From Protonemura montana (taxonomy: Eukaryota; Arthropoda; Insecta; Plecoptera; Nemouridae), in the NCBI GenBank assembly GCA_947568835.1, contig OX387604.1, forward strand, positions 14,289,076-14,353,075: a DNA stretch of 64,000 nt, read 5' to 3'. Each line of letters opens with the position of its first letter. Position 1 is the stretch's first letter. The position numbers were made by a program, and so were the translations under genes. The notes below the pieces were generated by a model, which saw nothing but the letters and a program-made list of their open reading frames with translations, was not told the DNA's origin and made no database searches. Shown one piece after another: positions 54,801-64,000 of the stretch.

Positions 54801-57800
54801 TTAGTAAAATAATGAAATATTTACTATTACTAAGTTAGTTATGAACCAGCCAACCTCAATGAGCATCCATGGTGGTGGTTGCTACTGTATTTTATCTAGT
54901 GCTTTGTCAAGTAGTTTAATGTCCACAAGATGGCCTACTATTTACCGAAATAAGCAAGCACCAATACTGACAAAAATGTATCAAGACCAGTGTTACCACG
55001 ACGCTTCTGCTGATTGTAAAGCAATCATAGCAGAGTGATTCTTTTCCAGATGCCACCTTTAGTTTGCCCAATTTACACACTTGGGCTTGTTATTAAAGAC
55101 TTCCTGCCAGATGAAGTCTGTCTCCGTTAACTCATAACAATTTTGTAAATTATTGGTAATAACTGGTACATAAAATATATGATAGTACAGATAGGATAGG
55201 ATACTGAACTGTCGTTGTTTTTATTCATGAATTTTAACACCAATTTCACATTTTCTGACTAAGTTCAGTACCCAACTGCACTTCGGGCATAAATTATCCA
55301 TGGTCCACATTTAAATGAGACTACATTGTGAAAATAAAAGACAGTGCAATTACCTAGAGGGATTCTATTGAAATTAATACGTTGTTGCTGTTCGACGCTG
55401 TAACCGAATATCATGCAGTATCTGTTTTTCTTTACCATAAAACTTAGTTCTGAGGCTTATCCAGGGACACCAGTATTACGCTCGACTGAAAACTCGGTAA
55501 GATATTCCAAGAACCCCCAATGCATCCCACCACCAGCACCAGCACCGCTCCACCCTTGGCATTCGCACAAATATATCAGCAGTAGAAGCAACAAGAGATG
55601 TTCATCGGACTTGTACTCACGAGAAAAATTATCCTGTAACTGCCTGCTGCTTTCACCCCCAAACTTTTGCCTCTTTCGTTTAAGGTTATCTGGATCTAAA
55701 AAATGCATAAAAAACCATATAAAAAACACAGAAGAAAAAAATGCAAGGGTTGTAACTTTTGTCACAACTTGTTTGTTATGGCGACTGGTTTGGGAAATAC
55801 TTAATATGAGCTATGTTAAATAGAAACAATATCCCAATAGTTAACTTTTGGTTAACTAGACCAAAGTAGCTTTAGTTCTGTTTGCACGGGACATGAACTA
55901 ACTGAACTATCTGGTTTTCGTTCGACTGGTTTGTTCCACATGGCAAATAAACCTACAATAATCATTCGAGCAGTTTTGTGCAGAAGTGGAGGACAGAGCT
56001 ATTGCAGCAACAACAAAGTCAAAATTGGGCAATTTCAAAATGGATAAGTCACACAATTGGATGCAGAAAGTCTTTCAAATTAGTCAATCTGTATGAAATA
56101 GTGAACTGGCCAGAACTATATCACAATCCACTACAACTGGTCACTTTCTGCATCAGATTAAAAACACTTGACAGTACCTTCATTTCTGGAAAATATTAAC
56201 CTACCACTGCAAGTAAATGATAAAGTACAAGATAATTAAGTTAATAAATTACTAACAACTAAACAATACATACTAGGTAATGTATAAATGAACAAACCAA
56301 CAGACAAATAAATATATAAACTTATTTGTGAAAATGCAAATAAGGGTGCTTCCCAAAGCACACATTACAACTGGAGCTGCTTCCAGCAAACAGGAAACCT
56401 TATCAACCTTATCAACAGCGCGTTGACAAAAAAATTCCTAAACACTAAGTAGGCTTAATAAAATTTGGTTCGAAGCTTAATGAAAATTCTTAAAATTACA
56501 ATTTCTTTGCAAATTATGCACAATTCATTTTTCCTGATAATTAGGTTTGCAGAGTGAGTTTACATTTAATAGCACAATGTAAAGCATGACTCAGTAGCTG
56601 AATCACTGCACTTTTATTTGTAATTTACTACATTGGTAGTCACACAGACCTTCTTCACCTGTGCAAGTCCAAAACTGGTGATTCAAACCTAATAAATTCC
56701 AAATTAGCAAACTTGAAACGCTCTTATTCTATGGGCTCAAAAAAAGGAGTCATTCTGCAACCATTACAAGTGAAGCAAGAAACAATGTATTGACGTATCA
56801 GGCAAACAGATACCCTCTGGCAGCCTGCACTGTTATTGGGTTATCTCTTAACTGACAAAGCCCTAACACAAACTTAAAACGCTGATATTTAATGAATCTC
56901 ATCCCTTCCTGTATAAAAATTGCACACCAACCCTACAAATATTCCAGCCTTTGGCACACTTGTTTCAATCACAATGCTAAAATCAGGACAATGTAGCCTT
57001 AACTACGCCACAATGTCCTTCTTGGCCGTCTCACCGGAAGGCACAATCTTGCCCCCCTCCACGGGGCTGTAATAAAACGACATCTCGTCAAACTCCGAGA
57101 CAGTGGCATGAGGAGCCAAGTCGGTGTAGAGAGCAAAGTGTTCGGCTTCTGTCAGCTCCATTTCCTGTCGCTCCTCTCCAGTCCCGGCCAGACCAGGAGT
57201 TTGATTTGGAGCAGAGCCTATGCTCGAGCCAGCAGCCAATTCAGGAGACAAATCCAAAGACAAGCTTGGCGACAAGCTAGGAGACAAGTCTGTGCAACTA
57301 GCTTGCTTTTCCTTGATCGCTTCTTGGCTACCGTGAATCTGGCTATCGTGAGTTTGACTATCGAAACTGGCCTTTCGTATCGAATCAACGCCACCACTTT
57401 CCGATCCGTTCTTCGCAGCCTTCTGGGCATTCTTGCCAGGCTTTTTCGAGAACAGCTTTTGAAAGATATTTGGCTTTGAGTGCGGTTTGGCAGCGGCTTC
57501 CGGCACCGGTGGCAGAGTTTTGTCTGGAGCCAGACTTGGTTCTGACTGTACGAGCAGTTGGGTGGGCCGTGTCGGTATTGCAGGCGGACTCTTCTTGATT
57601 CGTTTTGGGGGCAACGGGGGCAGTTTACTATCAAGCCCCTCGCTTATTTCACGCTTAGATCCGTTGCTGAGTTGCGGCGAAGTCACTTGGATTGGGTTCT
57701 TCATTGCCAGCTGAAGGCTGGAATATGTGTTATCATCAGAGAACATCTCCTCCACATTTATCTGGGCAACATCTACGACTGGCGTTACCGACTGTCGCGA

Positions 57801-60800
57801 TTTTGCATCTGAATAGATAACGTCAAGTTCGGCAACTTGTGAAAGCAGTTCATTGAGCGTCCGGCAAGTTTCGCCGTCCTCATCGTCTTCGTCAACATCG
57901 CAATTTCCATCGGCCACAACCATCTCGGTCTGTTCTGGCTCCACCGGTTCCTGGTCCATCTTCTGGTTGCCGACGCAATCTGTGACTATTGTCTCACCCG
58001 CACTCGACCAATCACCCTGGGTGTCAGCCAATACCGGCACGTTTGTACCATTTAACACGTCTGATTCTGGCTCCATCACTTCTAGATCGACGATCTCTTG
58101 ACTCGTCTCCACTGGCCGTATCCGCTTGCTCTCTGGCTCGTCTACGTCGAGCCTAGCCGCGTTGGACGCCAGTATGCTCGAAAAAGTAGAGTAGTCTCCC
58201 TTCTTGGCCAGGGCCTTGCACCGAAGAGACCAGAACGCAGGCCTACCTGAGTCGAGAGGCAGAAGCTCGAAGGGCAGAGGCTCGCTGACAGCACCGTCGG
58301 ATGGCCGCCGCAGTTGGATGTGAACCTTGACGGGGGCCGTCACGTCTAGAGATGAGTATCGTGGAGTTCGGAAACTAATGGCCACCTGTTTGTGCACCTG
58401 AGTTGGCTGGAAATCGCCGAAGTCCTGCCAAGTAACCTGGCCGCATTGCTCCTCGAAGAAGCGCACCTGGATGTCCTCTGCAAAAAAATCGCATTCACTT
58501 TAATACCCACCAAATTGTGCACGTGGGTAAAAATTACATGTTTTCCTCATTTGAACCGTGGTGAAAACAACTAGGGCATTAGGATTGAAACATTTCCTCA
58601 ATACACACCTTTGGCCACCTTCTCGCATAGCAGAATAATTTCTTTGCCACCTGCAACACTGCTTGAACAGTCACTTAACTTGCAGATTACTAAATCCGAC
58701 ATCGCTTCTGTAAATGAGAAGAGTATGACATGTTTGCATTCGTTATGACTTGTGAGTTTTTAAATGAGCAGCAGTGGACTGATCTATTCTGACCGACTTT
58801 TATCAATTGATTTTTTAAATAAAAGTCGTTGATTTAAGGTGAGTTAATAAATAGTTGCACTTTACATATTACATTTTGTTAGAAATAAACATCAGTTGCT
58901 TTAGCTGTTCCTATATCCTTTTGATATCTATACTTGTTCTTTAGCAAAATGCAAAATATTTGAGAAATTTCCATTTATAGGAAATTATATTGATTTTAAT
59001 TTAAAAAATCGCCAATGCTACAAATAAGTACAGGCCTGAAATAAAGTGACAGTCTTTTTAAACTCTGACAGATTACAATTCCAAGATCAGAACAGAAAAA
59101 AACTATTTCTGGCATAGAAGATTAACACTTCGCTCTCCAACCTCATTTGTTTTTGTAATAGTTAGTCGTTTTAAGGGCAGGGTGACTCACTCTTGTCGAA
59201 GATGGGGTCAGAGACCACGGGGGCCAGTAAGAAATTAAAGCCCTTGTCTCCTTTAAGAAAGACTTGAAAACAGAGCCGCACTGCATTCAGGTCGATGCTA
59301 GTTGGCTGGCTACGGTGGGCAAATCCCGCTGAAAAGACCATAAGCACTGTTCATTAAGTGTGAAAATTCTCCAGACTAAATCTCCTACCTACAATTTTCA
59401 AGAACATTACCAATAAGCATCAACATTTTCTTATAGAGCTTGGTAGGTACTACACACTAATCAAAATTTGGCAGCTCCATTACTTTTGACTCAATGATAA
59501 AAAATATGGTTGAGATTTGAGATACCATATCTTTTATAGGACCAATACTAATTTGTAATTACAATCCAATATCGCTATGATTTATTTCGTGTCAGAGACT
59601 ATCTGATCAATCATTTAAAAAACTAACAAAAACAGACAATTCCTAATTCAAACTCACTTCTGAACGGGTCGACTTGAATCTCTTTGCGAAGGCTTAGCGC
59701 TTCTCCAATGTCTCTCTTTTTCACACACTGAATCCCAAGATTGGAAAATGTCATAGTCATACTCTCGTTGTTCATCTCCATTGTGCACACACCCTTCTTG
59801 CATCCCTCCTTCCCCACCAGGTTGTGAGGGTGAGGTTTGTACGGTTCATCTTTGGTCACACATGATACAACGACCACTGCCCGGCCTTTGTAGCCCACTA
59901 TCTGTGAACAGAGATAAAGCATAAGCAGCAGTGTTTTTGTTGAATGGGTCACCAGTCCATGGAGATGTTAAATTGAAGGGTAACATTTTTGACTAAATAA
60001 AAACATTTTCTTTGCTTCAGTAAGCACTTTTTGTAGCATATTTTATAGAACAACTGCTGGGCTGGATTAGACTGCAAACATCATCACATTTATAAAAGTG
60101 TCAATATATGTCACAATGGCAGTAAATCTGCATTGTTCTTGTAATAATAGGGTTGCTGTTTTTGCCATGGAAATCCTTCCTGCTGCACCACAGTAATCGG
60201 TATCAGTAATTAACCATTTCCCAATCTAGTTGGGGACAGCCCTTCAGCCATTAATAGGTAGAAAGTAATGCTGAGTTTGGAAAACAAATTTTTTTCTTAA
60301 TATTGGAAAAGCAGACAACACAGGACGTGTTGTGTAACATGTACTGTGTACGTGTTTAAATAGATTTTTGTCAAAACTAGAGCAAAGGTTTGATAAAGTA
60401 GACTTGAGTCCAAACCACAAAAACAAACAAAGTTTTTGTTATTTCTAATGTATTTTAAATTACTTTTTTAGGTCGGTGGGATGAGTTGGAAATATCCAGA
60501 AATTGCGAACAAACCATTTCGTGGACATTGCCAAATCTCATTATACCGAGGTTTGCAGCTACTAATTACGAAACTGGTTTATCAGAACAAGTTGAAGGCT
60601 CACTAAGCCACGTGACATGACATGTGGCCGAGTCCAATTGCTCTGTTCAATTGCAACGCTGCATCTGTTGGAAAACGCAGCTGTTTGAAAATTGATTCAA
60701 ATTGATTGAATTGCAGAAAGTTTCCATTTAATAAACCAGGTAACCCGTCTAGCGAAACTAGAGCCCAAAAAAACAAGATGCGGAACTTGACCAATGGTAA

Positions 60801-62690
60801 CCTCCAGTGCATGCCATACTTTTAACATGGAGATAAAATTTATAAATTAAACTCGTAAATCTGTGATTACACCAAAAATACCAATCTCATTAGCATCAAA
60901 TTGGTTAATAGTTTGCAATAAAAAGTGTCAATAATTATTGTGTCGTAACTGTAACAGTGTGTTTGCTAACTGTGGAGCACAATTCCAAATGCATATCTCA
61001 TTGCTGTGCCCCAGGGAAAATTAAAACATGTGGTGGGGTAGAAAATAACATGCTGCAATGTAAAACTTAAGATTATCTGCAATGCTTCCAGCTTGAAAAG
61101 AATCAATCTCTACGAACAATTGCCACATTTGAAATACCTGTATGCTAGGAAAAGTCTTGTTCTCAGGAGTGCTGTTCACCCCTGGAATGCTGCCTGCCGA
61201 GCGTCCCTCGCACTCATAACGAAAGCGCAGGGCTTTGGAAGCAGGCTGCTCCACTATCTTCACATACGCAGCACGTTTTGCCGCCTCTTCCGCGATTGGT
61301 TCCGAACCCCCGGCAGCACCGTACATGTTTGTAGCTGTCACGTATGCCGGGTCTGTTGTCTGAATCACTTCAACTGTAAATCATTACAATGCATTCAATT
61401 GAAATTTTGAAACTCAAGACTGAAAACTGTGTATGGAGAAGTTTAGATACTGGCCCTGCATAAATGTTGAAATTGCTGCCCAGCAATCACTATCATTTGA
61501 TAATTTGATAATCATTAGAAAGTTGCATGATTGTTTTCAGAGCCATGGTATGATGATGTGACGTGTTTTACAGTTTGGTCTGGTTGAGGAAGTTTGCGAT
61601 CCTTAAAAGGGCCTTCTCCTGAAGATGGTGAGCAGTGCCTTGCCGAAACGTCGAGATTTCAGGCCCTTTTTAGTGCCACAAACCTTCTCTATCCAGAGCA
61701 AAACCATAAAACACTTCACATAATTGAAAGAAAGCTGAACAGATGATTTTTGCAGAGATTTCTCTTGAGAAATGTTAGTTTGCAGATCATGAGAACACTT
61801 TATAGTTCTTGCAGATCACTAAGCTTTGCAGAAACAAAAGCAGCAGATGAAAATACTTTATCATCGCAATTTTGCCACGATCCTTAATTTGCTCTTGATG
61901 GACTTCACTGTTCAGAATTCTGCATAGAGACCAACTTCAATGTTACCTCATAAGAATGACTCGGAAAGCAAAAGTTCTGTCATAAAACAACCGCAGGAGT
62001 CCAGGTTTAATGAGGATATTATAAATGTAGCGTTGAGTCTCGATAGAAAATTGTATACATGACAAGTCCTTTAAGTCTTTCAAAATTTACACAAAAAAAT
62101 ACAAAAAAAGAAAACCATTGATGGGTTATTGCTTTAAACAACATACACAGACTTGACAGAAAAGTCGACATAGAATACCAAGCAATGCTAAATAACAGTT
62201 ATGGGGATTATATTGTGTCAGCCTTATGTAAGAATAAGCTACTCAAATACATAAATATTTATGAAATAAAAATATTAGACTAGCTAATGGATACATAAAA
62301 ACTGTGATTCAAATCAGTTAAATTCTGCAATCAGAACAAAATTAAATCAAATCATTAAATATAAAATAATCATAACATCTTTATTTTTTTTTATTATTAA
62401 GTAATGTGATGTGATGTTGACTTCAAATATGTTATCTTTGTTAAAATTACTTGCTTCTCAAGAGATTAAATAGATGCTGACTTTAGAGTGGCAAATATAT
62501 GAATTTGCCAAATGAGTAGTCACAAAATGGTTTTTAAGCCACTCAAAAGGAGCTACTTACCTTCATGGGCTGCCTACCTACCTCCCGGCTTAGGACACAA
62601 ACAGTACAACTACAAACGGGAAAAATAAGATTGCTACTCACTGACATCGCTAATGTTGAGACTCTCTTGGTCAGAATCATCATGATCCAT
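51893..62690 (-). CDS. dl: Dorsal/Rel NF-kB factor, isoform A (with NLS exon)
   Basis: Transcription factor at the end of Toll signalling. Exons (minus): 62642-62690, 61138-61373, 59658-59901, 59191-59328, 58609-58707, 58247-58477, 55621-55695, 51893-52668 (TAG); 615 aa with every phase correct. The Rel homology domain holds the DNA-contact loop [16 protein letters not shown], then [42 protein letters not shown] and the dimerisation part [17 protein letters not shown] and [12 protein letters not shown]. The 75 bp exon 55621-55695 supplies the nuclear localisation signal LKRKRQK. The last exon is rich in G, P, S and T, a likely transactivation region, ending [17 protein letters not shown]. No ankyrin repeats, so Dorsal/Dif type, not Relish. 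Possible N-terminal extension from an upstream exon is not excluded. Confidence 0.93.
52669..55620 (-). other. Dorsal-A last intron, no feature seen
   Basis: The 3 kb intron between the NLS exon and the last exon, joined with split codon C|TT. No recognisable ORF or repeat. A small extra exon with phase-neutral length cannot be ruled out. Confidence 0.45.
55696..57002 (-). other. intron of isoform A / probable 3'UTR of isoform B
   Basis: Downstream of the isoform B stop. Contains a minus-strand AATAAA (plus TTTATT at 56613-56618), about 390 bases after that stop. No other feature. Confidence 0.45.
57003..62690 (-). CDS. dl: Dorsal isoform B: read-through tail without the NLS exon
   Basis: The RHD exon does not stop at the donor used for isoform A (CAG|GTAGGC, 58246/58247). 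Its frame stays open for 1244 more bases to TAG at 57003-57005, giving a 746 aa protein in which [18 protein letters not shown] replaces the NLS segment. The 414-residue tail has an acidic stretch DEDDEDGE, a proline-rich [14 protein letters not shown], a basic [14 protein letters not shown] and a C-terminal [11 protein letters not shown]. An uninterrupted frame this long, with clear sequence complexity, argues for selection. Drosophila dorsal is known to make a Dorsal-B form with an alternative tail lacking the NLS; that this tail is homologous is inference. PKRIKK could itself serve as a weak NLS. AATAAA on the minus strand at 56613-56618 could end this transcript. Confidence 0.8.
59902..61137 (-). 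other. Dorsal intron, no feature seen
   Basis: AT-rich intron between the two N-terminal RHD exons, joined in phase 0 (PSIQ|IVGYKG). Nothing else identified. Confidence 0.5.
61374..62641 (-). other. first coding intron of Dorsal, with a foldback element
   Basis: The intron joins codon A|TT between the first two coding exons. It contains foldback copy 3 (about 61555-61719). The rest is AT-rich without features. Confidence 0.5.
61555..61719. mobile_element. foldback element, copy 3, in Dorsal intron
   Basis: Outer arms ATGTGACGTGTTTTA and TAAAACACTTCACAT are inverted copies; inner arms AAAAGGGCC and GGCCCTTTTT pair. The centre (61616-61670) reads CTCCTGAAGATGG...TTGCCGAAACGTCGAGA, with a short wobble-paired stem between the two conserved words, equivalent to the core of copies 1 and 2. 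Confidence 0.7.
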
Positions 62691-62692
62691 TC

Positions 62693-62719
62693 CTAGGCAG
62701 TACAGTGGAACACTGACAT
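62693..62719 (-). promoter_or_regulatory. short uORF directly before the Dorsal start
   Basis: The exon carrying the Dorsal start opens, after its TATTTCAG acceptor at 62720, with ATG TCA GTG and seven more sense codons' worth of frame closing at TAG (62693-62695), two bases before the main ATG at 62690. If used, it would lower Dorsal translation. The main frame is also open back to the acceptor. Confidence 0.55.
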
Positions 62720-64000
62720 CTGAAATAAAGAACAACTGGGTTATAGACTTTCGTCAAATGCCAGCGGTGACCATCGCAAAGAAGAAAAAACACTTGAATT
62801 CCACAAAAAAGGATCCACTAGGTAGGTGCAGGAGAAGAAGTACCTTGTTAGTAGTACAACCATGCAAATCTGTACACTTTGATGTCGTCCCCTCACCATT
62901 ATCAATGAAAATGTGTGACCGACTGCTGCCTCTGCCTACCAGACCTCCACCTCAGAGAACGCATAAAAAACTGGCTAAACCAAGGTCTTCAACAACAACA
63001 TTGCAGTCTTATGGCAATTATGCAAAACTTGCAAGAGTAGAACGTCAGGAGACTTGACGCCACACATTAATCGACGATGATTCGGCGGGGTTGTCGACGG
63101 GAGCAACGCTTCGAACTCCCAACGCACACCTCGACGCTTCGAAATAACAAAGAGACGTGTTACTCGAAGGAGTATTTTTGGATTCGGGATAGTTAAAGAT
63201 GACCACAAACTTTTCTGGGAAGTGTAATAGATCTGACTTCCTATTGGATATGGTTGTCACGTGACTAACTATGTTTCAACGTTCAGCTGTTGAGCTCTGT
63301 AGGTGGAGCGCAGGGGCGCATGGCGCGAAACTCGACTCGACGTGCGCACACCGAAAACGAGTTAATTATCTCAAAAGTTACGCGAGCGTGAGTAAGAAAT
63401 GGGAGAGAAAGAGAAAATGATATTAATATTAACCGAACAAAAAAAATTAACAGTCCGACATTATTTTTAGCATACTTATTACGATTTGATAATTTTCAAT
63501 TTATCACTACATCATATTATAAACAGGATATTTGATGATTTTATTTCTTACCTTTTCTGTTAACAGCTACACTAAAAAAGAAAAAACTATCAGCCTTTGA
63601 GCTCCGAGATCTTTCTTCTCCGAATCCTTCTAAGCAATAAGATGCAGTATTCTAATTCATTGAGTTTGCCGAGTTAGCCTTGTAGATTACAACTCGCGAT
63701 AGTTCCGCGGCGGGTAATTCCCAGTCGTAAAGGAAACGTCAACTGGGTCCGAATAAAATTCCCCTAAGCTTGATGAAACTTCAAAGAGATTTAGACTACG
63801 CCAACGAAGAGCTCTGCTCGAGCTTCACTCCTTCTCGATTATGACTCAACATTACTTCATTGACCTATGTTGAGTGATAAGTCTCGTGTAACAGCGACCT
63901 AGGAATGAGTGTCCTATCCTGGGTCAGAGGATGGCTAGCTGCTAAATCCACATGAGTCACGCCTGTTTCCCATCAGGCGGGCGCCAGGCGCTACACCTAC
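62720..64000 (-). other. Dorsal upstream region; 5'UTR exon and promoter not resolved
   Basis: Must contain at least one non-coding Dorsal exon. Base composition becomes more mixed and CpG more frequent around 63060-63400 and from 63660 on. ORFs here (62758-63057, 62975-63260) show no family resemblance. Confidence 0.4.
63712..63722. promoter_or_regulatory. candidate kappaB/Rel site upstream of Dorsal
   Basis: GGGTAATTCCC matches the Dorsal-type consensus of GGG, four or five A/T bases, then CC. It lies about 1.0 kb upstream of the Dorsal start codon, so autoregulation is possible. A single short match could be chance. Confidence 0.4.

Overview
The window is nuclear DNA of an animal, most likely an arthropod. 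It is AT-rich, its genes carry many GT-AG introns, and it holds animal-only genes: codanin-1, a Dorsal-type NF-kB with arthropod-like splice structure, a PAK kinase and a DDX6/Me31B helicase. The mobile elements (a CsRn1-type Ty3/gypsy element, LINE fragments, MITEs) fit this. The species cannot be named from the sequence alone. All gene models were assembled by hand from splice sites, reading phase and remembered family sequences. In every main model the exon phases join without a frame break.

Layout. 41-19911 (+): codanin-1, 16 exons seen, first exon(s) outside the window. Its 6.2 kb intron between 10031 and 16256 holds a minus-strand LINE that was later split by an intact 4.26 kb Ty3/gypsy element with identical LTRs. 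21359-22295 (-): a HINT2-like mitochondrial HIT hydrolase. 22775-31756 (+): the carnitine/acylcarnitine carrier (SLC25A20 type), head-to-head with HINT. Its 5.6 kb fourth intron holds a nested, opposite-strand gene for a secreted leucine-rich-repeat protein (25803-about 29015), a 114 bp MITE and a foldback element. 34237-38600 (+): p21-activated kinase, 8 coding exons, one GC-AG intron. 38601-45464: gene-poor, with a 514 bp TIR element and a LINE 3' end. 45465-48307 (-): DDX6/Me31B. 51893-62690 (-): Dorsal/Rel, with two predicted isoforms that differ in use of one internal splice donor. One keeps a separate NLS exon and a transactivation tail; the other reads through into a long alternative tail.

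How they relate. These are unrelated housekeeping and signalling genes, not an operon. Codanin-1 handles ASF1/histone supply, HINT and the carnitine carrier are both mitochondrial and may share a promoter, PAK acts downstream of Rac/Cdc42, DDX6 acts in mRNA decay and P-bodies, and Dorsal acts in Toll signalling. The most interesting signals are the Dorsal A/B splice architecture, the retroelement's frameshift and tRNA-Trp primer signals, and a dispersed foldback family carrying a hammerhead-like core. I found no clearly new multi-gene system, no CRISPR array and no RNA gene I could support.
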